A DNA stretch of 8,129 nt, taken from REEB506 sp049317545. GTDB taxonomy: Bacteria > Pseudomonadota > Alphaproteobacteria > Caulobacterales > Aquidulcibacteraceae. Location: the NCBI GenBank assembly GCA_049317545.1, contig JBMOIB010000130.1, positions 1 through 8,129 on the forward strand, read 5' to 3'. Position numbers and translations under genes: made by a program. This document shows positions 1 to 6,187 of the stretch, piece by piece (position 1 is the first letter of the stretch; each line of letters opens with the position of its first letter). The notes under the pieces are model-generated. The model saw only the letters and a program-made list of their open reading frames with translations. It searched no databases and was not told the origin of the DNA.

Positions 1-1
1 C

Positions 2-1984
2 TCAGCCCGTAATCGACTTCACTTTCACATACTCGCCGGGCGCGTCGCCGAGCACTTGCAGCGCGCCTTCGCCGGGTGTGCGCGCAGGGACCATGGGGCC
101 GGACATGGCGGTGAGCCAGGCGTGCCAATCGGGCCACCACGAGCCCGGCGTTTCCTGTGCGCCGGCGACCCATTCCTCGATCGAGCTGGGCAGCTCGGGA
201 TTGATCCAGTGCTGGTATTTGTTCGCGTCCGGATGATTGATCACGCCGGCGATATGGCCGGAGCCCGCCATCATGAAGCGCACCGGGCCGCCGAACCGTT
301 TGGCGCCGCGATAGACGCTCGGATAGGGCGCGATGTGATCTTCGCGCGACGATTGCATATAGATTGGGATCTTCACGTCGCCGAGCGAGACGGGTTCGCC
401 GAGCAGCGAAAGCTCGCCTTTGGCGAGCGCGTTGGCTTGATAAAAGGTCGTCAGATAGAAGAGATGCAGCGCGCGCGGCATGCGCGTCTGATCGCTGTTC
501 CAATAGAGCAGATCGAACGGCGGCGGCTGGTTCCCGAGGTAGTAATTGTCGACGACGTAGTTCCAAATCAAGTCGTTGGAGCGCAGCGAATTGAACGTGT
601 CGGCCATGGCCTGCGCGTCCAGCAGCCCGCCCTTGGCTTCCATCCGTTCGCGCAGATAGCTGACGCCCGGAGCGTCGCTGAAGATCATCAGATCGCCGGA
701 CAATTCGAAGTCGGTCTGCGACGCGAAGAAGGTGGCGCTCTGGATGCGCGCGTCGCCGTGCTTGGCCATGTAAGCGAGCGTCGAGGCGAGCAGCGTGCCG
801 CCGATGCAATAGCCGACGGTGTTCATCCGGTCTTCGCCGGTCGCGTCCTGGACGGCCTGCACGGCGGCGTAAACGCCCTCCTGCATGTAATCCTCGAACG
901 TCTTTTCAGCCATCTGTTCGTCGGGGTTCACCCATGACGCCAGGAACACCGTGTGCCCCTTCGAGAGCAGCCAGCGGATCATGGAATTCTTCGGCTGCAG
1001 ATCCATGATGTAGAATTTGTTGATCCACGGCGGGAAGATCAGCAGCGGCGTCTTCAGCACCTCGGTCGTCGTCGGCGTGTACTGCAGGATCTCGATGATC
1101 CGATTGCGGAACACGACCTTGCCCGGCGTCGTCGCGAGATTGACTCCCACTTCGAAGGCGTTGGCGTCCGCCTGGCTGATCGAAAGAAAGCCTTTGCCGC
1201 GCTTCAGGTCGCCGGAGAGGTTATCGAGGCCGCGCCGCAGGTTCTCGCCAGACTGCTCGAGCGTCGCGCGCAGGATCGTCGGATTGGTCAGCAGGAAGTT
1301 CGACGGCGAGGCCGCGTCGACCGCCTGCTTGATGAAGAACGCCGCTTTGCGCTTTGACTGGGCGTCGACGCCGTCGGCCTGCTCGACGAGGTTGGAAATC
1401 CAACCCGCGGTGGCGAGATAGGTCTCGCGCATCAGGCTGAAGAATGGATCGGTCTGCCATTCCGGATCTTTGAACCGGCGATCCTTGATCGCCGCCGGTT
1501 CGATAGCGCCCGGGCCCTGCATGTAGCGCATGGCGTGCGATTGCCAGATCTCGCCAAACTGGCGCCAGAGGTCGGCGTGCGCGGCGCGCAGCGTTTCCGG
1601 CTTCTGCGCCAGATCGCGCCAGACCGACGAGACCGCGGCGTTCACGTCGAACGGATCGGCCCGCATCGGCGCGGCGTTGGCGCTTTGGTCCTGGAAGGCG
1701 GTCGAGAACACGTTGTTCGCGCGCGTCATGGCGTCGGCCAGATTGGCCGACAGGCGCTCGAGCGTTTCGCGCGTCTGGCTCGCCATCAGGTCGCGCACCG
1801 AGACCGGTTTGCCCGCGGGCGGCGGCGCGGCGGGCTTTGCCGCAGGCTTCGGGGCTGGACTGGTTTCGGCGGGAGCGGCCGCGGCGGCTTCGGGCGGCTT
1901 GGCGCGCGTCGGTGTCGCGCCTTCGGCCTTGCGGGCGGCGGCGGCCTTTTGAGCGCTGGCGGATTTTCGGCTGCGGCCGGTCAT
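2..1984 (-). CDS. phaC: Class I poly(3-hydroxyalkanoate) synthase
   Basis: PHA synthase polymerises (R)-3-hydroxyacyl-CoA, typically 3-hydroxybutyryl-CoA, into polyester storage granules and acts at the granule surface. Seen: 660 residues. The lipase-box-like nucleophile motif GYCIGG has Cys393. The other triad residues are Asp549 (SREDH) and His577 (GSGHIAG), with spacing close to the well-studied class I enzymes (Cys319/Asp480/His508 in Cupriavidus necator). The conserved block PPWINKFYIMDL starts near residue 318. Start choice: the frame stays open upstream to 2170 with an earlier ATG at 2032. The ATG at 1984 has a clear GGGAG ribosome site 6 bases upstream and the others do not. Odd: about 60 N-terminal residues are Ala/Lys/Pro-rich and probably disordered, making the protein longer than the roughly 590-residue norm. 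No phaA, phaB, phasin or phaR gene is in the window. The gene is complete; any terminator lies outside. Confidence 0.96.
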   Translation of the reverse strand: MTGRSRKSASAQKAAAARKAEGATPTRAKPPEAAAAAPAETSPAPKPAAKPAAPPPAGKPVSVRDLMASQTRETLERLSANLADAMTRANNVFSTAFQDQSANAAPMRADPFDVNAAVSSVWRDLAQKPETLRAAHADLWRQFGEIWQSHAMRYMQGPGAIEPAAIKDRRFKDPEWQTDPFFSLMRETYLATAGWISNLVEQADGVDAQSKRKAAFFIKQAVDAASPSNFLLTNPTILRATLEQSGENLRRGLDNLSGDLKRGKGFLSISQADANAFEVGVNLATTPGKVVFRNRIIEILQYTPTTTEVLKTPLLIFPPWINKFYIMDLQPKNSMIRWLLSKGHTVFLASWVNPDEQMAEKTFEDYMQEGVYAAVQAVQDATGEDRMNTVGYCIGGTLLASTLAYMAKHGDARIQSATFFASQTDFELSGDLMIFSDAPGVSYLRERMEAKGGLLDAQAMADTFNSLRSNDLIWNYVVDNYYLGNQPPPFDLLYWNSDQTRMPRALHLFYLTTFYQANALAKGELSLLGEPVSLGDVKIPIYMQSSREDHIAPYPSVYRGAKRFGGPVRFMMAGSGHIAGVINHPDANKYQHWINPELPSSIEEWVAGAQETPGSWWPDWHAWLTAMSGPMVPARTPGEGALQVLGDAPGEYVKVKSITG

Positions 1985-2109
1985 CGACGTCTCCCACACG
2001 CGTCCGGATCGCCTCTTGAGGGCCGATTCCATGACGATCAATGCACGCGGATGGTGGCACAGGCCTGAGCGCTGGTATAGGACGGTCGCTTCAAACGAGG
2101 GAGCAGCGC
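1985..2109. promoter_or_regulatory. Divergent intergenic region, phaC / exported-protein gene
   Basis: This 125-bp gap separates the leftward phaC from the rightward genes, so it should hold promoters for both. A TATA-type hexamer lies at 2076-2081 (TATAGG) for the rightward direction. Its complement reads TATACC (2079-2074) for the leftward direction. Neither has a convincing -35 box at 16-18 bp, so promoter placement is tentative. Both flanking genes have good ribosome binding sites: GGGAG for phaC on the minus strand, and GAGGGAG at 2097-2103 for the rightward gene. I see no clear operator palindrome. Confidence 0.4.
2097..2103 (+). promoter_or_regulatory. Ribosome binding site deciding the GTG start at 2110
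   Basis: GAGGGAG lies 6 bases ahead of the GTG at 2110. It closely complements the 16S rRNA 3' end and favours GTG 2110 over the in-frame ATG at 2041. Confidence 0.7.
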
Positions 2110-2511
2110 GTGCCAGCCTTGGCTTGGCCCCATCGGGCGCACATTCGGCATGCCTTCGCCGCCGCGACAATCGCGCTGGCGACGGCAGGCGGCGCTTGGG
2201 CTGCGGCGGACCCTGTGACGGTCGTCGTCCGTCCCGATTGGTTCGCGGAACGTTCCAAGGCGCTGGACGCCAAAGGTTTTCCAGACCTCTCCAGGGTGCC
2301 GCGAGCTAGCGGGCCGGGGCAATCCGACGCGCACTGGTCGACGCTCGCCGCCGACATTCGCGCGGAAGGCGACGTGGTGCTGGCCTCGCCTCGGAATGTC
2401 CCGGCTGATCTCAAGGACCTCGAATCGTTCGAGGCTGAGGCCCGCAAATCCGTTACGCCGCCGCCGGCGTTGGGGACGCCCCTGACCCGCACGCCGGCGC
2501 CGACCCCCTGA
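2110..2511 (+). CDS. Small exported protein of unknown function
   Basis: I do not recognise the family. The predicted protein is 133 residues. The N-terminus looks like a Sec signal peptide: basic residues Arg9 and Arg13, a hydrophobic Ala-rich stretch at about 15-28, then a signal peptidase I type site AWA|AADP after residue 31. No lipobox cysteine is present, so it is probably a soluble periplasmic protein. The mature part is about 100 residues, starts with a short beta-like VTVVV, then has a polar helical middle and a Pro/Thr-rich C-terminal tail (TPPPALGTP, TRTPAPTP). Start choice: GTG at 2110 has a strong GAGGGAG site 6 bases upstream. An in-frame ATG at 2041 would bury the signal peptide under 23 extra residues and lacks such a site. 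The gene is 58 bp ahead of alaC in the same direction and may be co-transcribed with it. That it is a real gene rests on the signal peptide and ribosome site. Confidence 0.7.
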   Translation: MPALAWPHRAHIRHAFAAATIALATAGGAWAAADPVTVVVRPDWFAERSKALDAKGFPDLSRVPRASGPGQSDAHWSTLAADIRAEGDVVLASPRNVPADLKDLESFEAEARKSVTPPPALGTPLTRTPAPTP

Positions 2512-2521
2512 AACCGCCCGC

Positions 2522-2546
2522 GGTCGCGCCCGTAAGGCCAGCGACC
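2522..2546 (+). other. Imperfect hairpin upstream of alaC
   Basis: GGTCGC at 2522-2527 pairs with GCGACC at 2541-2546. Inside it GCC (2528-2530) pairs with GGC (2536-2538), leaving a CGTAA loop and a 2-base bulge. It lies 11 bases after the stop of the small exported protein gene and 23 bases before the alaC start. No T-run follows, so it does not look like an intrinsic terminator. It could affect message stability or alaC translation, or it may be chance in GC-rich DNA. Confidence 0.35.
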
Positions 2547-2569
2547 CGTCAACGGACCGATCCGCCGTC

Positions 2570-3766
2570 ATGACCGATTTCTATAAAATTCGCCGTTTGC
2601 CGCCATATGTCTTCGAAAGCGTCAACAAGCTGAAGGCGCAATTGCGCGCCAAAGGCGTCGACATCGTCGATTTCGGCATGGGCAATCCCGATCTGCCGGT
2701 GCCGCCGCACATCGTGGAAAAGCTCGTCGAGGCTGCCCAGAAGCCGCGCACCAACCGCTATTCCGCCTCGCGCGGCATTCCGGGCCTGCGCAAAGCCATG
2801 GCCGGCTATTACGAGCGGCGCTTCGGCGTCTCGCTCAATCCCGACACCCAGATCGTCGCGACCCTCGGCTCCAAGGAAGGCTTCGCCAACCTCGCCCAGG
2901 CGATCACCGCGCCCGGCGACGTGATCATCGCGCCGAACCCGTCCTATCCGATCCACGCGTTCGGCTTCATCATGGCCGGCGGCGTGATCCGCTCGATCGA
3001 AGCCCACAGCCCCGAACAATATCTCGCCGGCATCGACCGCGCGGTGCGCCATTCCGTGCCGCCGCCGATCGCCATGATCGTCTGCTATCCGGCCAATCCG
3101 ACGGCGCAAGTCGTCGATCTCGACTTCTACAAGGAAGCCGTCGCGCTCGCGAAAAAGCACGGCATGTTCCTGCTCTCCGACATGGCCTATTCGGAAGTCT
3201 ATTTCGAAGGCGACCCGCCGCCGTCGGTGCTGCAGGTCCCGGGCGCGCTGGATGTGGCGGTTGAAGTCAACACGCTCTCCAAGACCTATTCGATGGCGGG
3301 CTTCCGCGTCGGTTTCGCGCTCGGCAACGAGCGCCTGATCGCGGCGCTCGCGCGCGTCAAATCCTATCTCGACTACGGCGCCTATACGCCGATCCAGGTG
3401 GCCGCCGCTGCGGCGCTCAATGGACCGCAGGAATGCGTCGAGGAGATGCGCCAGACCTACAAGGCGCGCCGCGACGTGCTGATCGACAGCTTCGCCAAGG
3501 CCGGGTGGACGATCCCGAAGCCGTCGGCTTCGATGTTCGCCTGGACCTTGATCCCGGAGCCGTTCCGCCATCTCGGCAGCGTCGAATTCTCCAAACGCCT
3601 GATGGAAGGCGCGGAGTTCGCGGTCGCGCCGGGCGCCGGCTTCGGCGAATACGGCGACCAATACGTCCGCCTCGCCTTCGTCGAGAACGAAGCGCGCATC
3701 CGTCAGGCCGCGCGCAATCTGAAGAAGTTCCTGCAGACCAACAGCGCGACGCAGGCAGCCGAATGA
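2570..3766 (+). CDS. alaC: AlaC-type alanine aminotransferase (PLP fold type I)
   Basis: This is a cytosolic class I/II PLP-dependent aminotransferase of 398 residues. Nearly its whole length resembles what I recall of E. coli AlaC (glutamate-pyruvate aminotransferase), including RRLPPYVF at 8-15, FGMGNPDLPVPPHIVEKL, YSASRGIPGLR, GSKEG, PNPSYPIH and LARVKSYLDYG. PLP-site residues visible are Asn176 (NPTAQ), Asp204 and Tyr207 (SDMAY), the Schiff-base Lys238 (TLSKTYSMAGFR), Arg246, and the substrate-carboxylate Arg367 (YVRLAF). Alphaproteobacterial relatives are often labelled LL-diaminopimelate aminotransferase. The AlaC resemblance makes alanine synthesis the better first guess, but substrate cannot be proven here. 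The ATG at 2570 matches the family N-terminus, although the only purine stretch upstream (GGA, 2554-2556) is too far to be a good ribosome site. The stop overlaps the hom start. Confidence 0.93.
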   Translation: MTDFYKIRRLPPYVFESVNKLKAQLRAKGVDIVDFGMGNPDLPVPPHIVEKLVEAAQKPRTNRYSASRGIPGLRKAMAGYYERRFGVSLNPDTQIVATLGSKEGFANLAQAITAPGDVIIAPNPSYPIHAFGFIMAGGVIRSIEAHSPEQYLAGIDRAVRHSVPPPIAMIVCYPANPTAQVVDLDFYKEAVALAKKHGMFLLSDMAYSEVYFEGDPPPSVLQVPGALDVAVEVNTLSKTYSMAGFRVGFALGNERLIAALARVKSYLDYGAYTPIQVAAAAALNGPQECVEEMRQTYKARRDVLIDSFAKAGWTIPKPSASMFAWTLIPEPFRHLGSVEFSKRLMEGAEFAVAPGAGFGEYGDQYVRLAFVENEARIRQAARNLKKFLQTNSATQAAE

Positions 3767-5061
3767 GCGGGGGAGCGGGGGCTTTGAAAATCGGCGTTGC
3801 GGGGCTCGGCACGGTCGGCGGCGGGCTGTTGAAACTGTTGGCCGAGCGCGGCGCGCGCGGCGGCGAGCGTCCGCTTGAAGTCGTCGCCGTGTCGGCGCGC
3901 AATCGCTCGCGCAAACGCGACGTGGACATTTCCCGCTACGCTTGGTTCGACGATCCGGTCGCCCTTGCGGCGGACCCATCGATCGACATTTTCGTCGAAC
4001 TGATCGGCGGCTCGGACGGCCCAGCCAAGCGCGCCGTGGAAGTGGCGCTCGGTCGCGGCGCGCACGTCGTCACCGCCAACAAGGCGCTGCTCGCCATGCA
4101 CGGCGCCGAACTCGCGCGGCTGTCGGAGGAAACCGGCGGACAGATCGCGTTCGAAGCCGCCGTCGGCGGCGGCATGCCGATCGTCAAGGCCGTGCGCGAA
4201 AGCCTCGCGGGCTGCGCGGTGCACGCCATCGCCGGCGTGCTCAATGGCACCTGCAATTACCTGCTCACCGAAATGGAAGCGAGCGGCCGCAGCTTCGCCG
4301 ACGTGCTCGCCGACGCCCAGCGCCTCGGCTACGCCGAAGCCGATCCGACCACCGACGTCGGCGGTTTCGACGCCGGCCACAAGATCGCGCTCCTGGCGGC
4401 GATCGGCTTCGGCGCGGCGCCGGACTTCGACGCCGTCGACATCGAGGGCGTCGAGAACGTCACGCTCACCGACATCCGTCTCGCCGGCAAGCTCGGCTAT
4501 CGCATCAAGCTGATCGCCAAAGCTGAGCGCCAGGGCGGCGGCGTCGACGTCTCGGTCGCGCCGCGCCTTTTGGCGTTCGACCATCCTCTGGCGCGCGTGG
4601 ACGGCGCGCTCAACGCCGCCGTCGTCGACGCTGATCCCGTCGGCCGCCTCACCTTCGTCGGGCGCGGCGCCGGGGAGGGGCCGACCGCGGCCGCCGTCGC
4701 CGCCGATCTGATCGACCTCGCCTTCGGCGTTCGCCGCCCGGTATTCGGGCGCCCGATCGACGCTTTGGATCGCTTCGAATCCGTCGATCGCGTCCACGAA
4801 ACCGGCCGCTATTACCTGCGTCTATTGGTGAAGGATCGCCCCGGCGTGATCGCGGCGGTCTCCGATCGCCTCGGGCGCGCCAGCGTGTCGATCGAGAGCA
4901 TTCTGCAGCAGCCGACGCCCGGCGCGGACGCCGTGCCGATCGTGCTCACGACCCAGGCCTGCGCGCGCGCCGCACTCGACCGCGCCGTCGCTGAAATCGC
5001 CGCGCTCGACGCGATGACCGAGCCGCCGCGCGTCATGCGCATCGAGGATCGCGGGAGCTGA
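3763..5061 (+). CDS. hom: Homoserine dehydrogenase with C-terminal ACT domain
   Basis: This enzyme reduces L-aspartate-4-semialdehyde to homoserine with NAD(P)H, the branch point toward threonine and methionine. Seen in 432 residues: an N-terminal Rossmann nucleotide motif GVAGLGTVGGG (11-21), then a basic segment after strand 2 (RNRSRKR, 46-52) that could favour NADP. The conserved TANKALL carries Lys107. The catalytic block YAEADPTTDVGGFDAGHK has Glu192, Asp203 and Lys207, in the spacing known from yeast (Glu208, Asp219, Lys223). A C-terminal ACT domain (about 350-428, beginning YYLRLLVKDRPGV) is typical of enzymes feedback-controlled by threonine; such control here is inferred. It is a stand-alone enzyme, not an aspartokinase fusion. 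The frame is open upstream to 3433. The ATG at 3763 fits the family N-terminus and forms an ATGA overlap with the alaC stop, which suggests translational coupling. Confidence 0.97.
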   Translation: MSGGAGALKIGVAGLGTVGGGLLKLLAERGARGGERPLEVVAVSARNRSRKRDVDISRYAWFDDPVALAADPSIDIFVELIGGSDGPAKRAVEVALGRGAHVVTANKALLAMHGAELARLSEETGGQIAFEAAVGGGMPIVKAVRESLAGCAVHAIAGVLNGTCNYLLTEMEASGRSFADVLADAQRLGYAEADPTTDVGGFDAGHKIALLAAIGFGAAPDFDAVDIEGVENVTLTDIRLAGKLGYRIKLIAKAERQGGGVDVSVAPRLLAFDHPLARVDGALNAAVVDADPVGRLTFVGRGAGEGPTAAAVAADLIDLAFGVRRPVFGRPIDALDRFESVDRVHETGRYYLRLLVKDRPGVIAAVSDRLGRASVSIESILQQPTPGADAVPIVLTTQACARAALDRAVAEIAALDAMTEPPRVMRIEDRGS

Positions 5062-5065
5062 ATGT

Positions 5066-5120
5066 CCCTCTCCCCGTGGGGGAGAGGGTGGATCGGCGCG
5101 GAACGCGCCGAGACGGGTGA
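5066..5120 (+). repeat. Palindromic intergenic repeat, copy 1 (REP/RIME-like)
   Basis: The unit contains two hairpins. The first is CCCTCTCCCC (5066-5075) pairing with GGGGAGAGGG (5079-5088) across a GTG loop. The second is TCGGCGCG (5093-5100) pairing with CGCGCCGA (5104-5111) across a GAA loop. The unit ends in GACGGGTGA. Copy 2 at 5149-5201 has the same order of parts on the opposite strand, which shows this is a defined element. Palindromes of this style are, from memory, widespread between genes in rhizobia and other proteobacteria. It starts 4 bases after the hom stop. No T-run follows the hairpins. Confidence 0.85.
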
Positions 5121-5148
5121 GAGGTGCGGGCGCGGACGGGGCAGTGGT

Positions 5149-5201
5149 TCACCCCTCATCCGGCGCATACCGCGCCACCTTCTCCCACAAGGGGAGAAGG
5201 G
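5149..5201 (-). repeat. Palindromic intergenic repeat, copy 2 (inverted)
   Basis: Read on the minus strand, this copy aligns with copy 1 part by part, with small differences: one extra T in the first stem, and the ATC of copy 1 absent before the GC-rich stem. Plus-strand hairpins are CCTTCTCCC (5178-5186) with GGGAGAAGG (5192-5200), and GGCGC (5162-5166) with GCGCC (5172-5176). The two copies face each other across a spacer at 5121-5148. The right edge is 28 bases before the glpX start, so the transcript of this gap could fold into one long structure. Confidence 0.85.
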
Positions 5202-5229
5202 CTGAAATGCAACGAACCGGGAGCAGAAC

Positions 5230-6183
5230 ATGTCCGCCGAAATCATGACCGACGAACTTGCCGCCGCGTTCGCGAAGGTCACGTCCATCGCCGCGATCGC
5301 CGCCGCCAAGGTTGCCGGGCGCGGAGATGAGAAGCTCGCCGATCAGGCCGCCGTGGACGCGATGCGCACCGCGCTCAACGCTCTACCGATGCAGGGCCGC
5401 ATCGTCATCGGCGAGGGCGAGCGCGACGAGGCGCCCATGCTCTACATCGGCGAAGAGGTCGGCTCTGGGGCTGGCCCCGCGCTCGACATCGCGCTCGATC
5501 CGCTCGAGGGCACGACGTTGACCGCCAAGGCGATGTCGAATGCGCTGGCGGTGATCGCGGTGGCGCCGCGCGGCGGCCTCCTGCATGCGCCCGACACCTA
5601 CATGGACAAGCTCGCCATCGGCCCGGGCTACGCCGAAGGCGTCGTCGACCTCGACGCGCCGGCCGGCGAAAACGCCCTGGCGCTCGCCAAGGCCAAGGGC
5701 GTCGCGCCGTCGGAGATCGGCGTGTGCGTGCTCGATCGCCCCCGCCACCAGGCGATCATCGATTCCCTGCGCGCGATCGGCGCGCGCGTGCATTTGATTT
5801 CCGACGGCGACGTCGCCGGCGTCATCTATACGACCGACCCGGAGACCGGGATCGACATGTACGTCGGCCAGGGCGGCGCGCCGGAGGGCGTGCTCGCCGC
5901 CGCGGCGCTCAAATGCGTCGGCGGCCAATTCCAGGGGCGGCTGGTGTTCCGCAACGACGACGAGCGCGCCCGCGCCGAGCGCACCGGGATCAGCGATTTC
6001 AAGCGCCGCTATTCCCTGCACGAACTGGTCGCGACTCACGCCATCTTCGCAGCGACAGGCGTCACCAACGGCGCGCTGCTGCGGGGCGTGAAGACCATGA
6101 ACGGACATGTACGCACGCATTCGCTGGTGATGAATTCGGCGACGGGCGCGGTCCTGGAAATCGCCGCCAAGTATCCGCGCTGA
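5230..6183 (+). CDS. glpX: Class II fructose-1,6-bisphosphatase (GlpX)
   Basis: GlpX hydrolyses fructose-1,6-bisphosphate to fructose-6-phosphate and phosphate, a metal-dependent gluconeogenic step in the cytosol. In some bacteria the family also accepts sedoheptulose-1,7-bisphosphate. Seen in 317 residues: Asp33 in RGDEKLAD; the metal-site block IVIGEGERDEAPMLYIGEE (Glu62, Glu64, Asp66); the family signature DPLEGTTLTA with Asp90 and Glu93; TYMDKLAIGPG near 123; and GGAPEG with Glu219. These correspond to the active-site acids Asp33, Glu57, Asp85, Glu88 and Glu213 of E. coli GlpX. The protein is slightly shorter than E. coli GlpX (336). Start ATG 5230 has GGGAG 6 bases upstream; an alternative ATG at 5245 is less well placed. 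It follows hom after the inverted repeat pair, and recJ begins 4 bases after its stop. No Calvin-cycle gene is nearby, so gluconeogenesis is the likelier role. Confidence 0.97.
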   Translation: MSAEIMTDELAAAFAKVTSIAAIAAAKVAGRGDEKLADQAAVDAMRTALNALPMQGRIVIGEGERDEAPMLYIGEEVGSGAGPALDIALDPLEGTTLTAKAMSNALAVIAVAPRGGLLHAPDTYMDKLAIGPGYAEGVVDLDAPAGENALALAKAKGVAPSEIGVCVLDRPRHQAIIDSLRAIGARVHLISDGDVAGVIYTTDPETGIDMYVGQGGAPEGVLAAAALKCVGGQFQGRLVFRNDDERARAERTGISDFKRRYSLHELVATHAIFAATGVTNGALLRGVKTMNGHVRTHSLVMNSATGAVLEIAAKYPR

Positions 6184-6187
6184 ACCG

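Noticed and set aside
56..937. Plus-strand ORF (293 codons) opposite phaC
   Set aside because: It is antisense to the conserved catalytic part of PHA synthase and has no recognisable feature of its own.
2055..2070. Sigma-54-like promoter (TGGCAC ... GAGC)
   Set aside because: The -24 part matches well, but the required GC of the -12 element is displaced by one base, which sigma-54 promoters rarely tolerate.
1985..2170. N-terminal extension of PhaC to 722 residues, or start at ATG 2032
   Set aside because: The extra 62 codons cross the divergent promoter gap and overlap the exported-protein gene. ATG 1984 has the best ribosome site.
2549..3979. Minus-strand ORF (476 codons) opposite alaC and early hom
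   Set aside because: It is antisense to two confidently identified genes, shows no domain and has biased Arg/Asp/Ala composition typical of shadow frames.
3703..4797. Minus-strand ORF (364 codons) opposite hom
   Set aside because: It is a shadow of the homoserine dehydrogenase frame with no independent ribosome site or domain.
5066..5201. Intrinsic terminator after hom
   Set aside because: The hairpins are strong, but none is followed by a T-run, and the two-copy inverted organisation fits a repeat element better.
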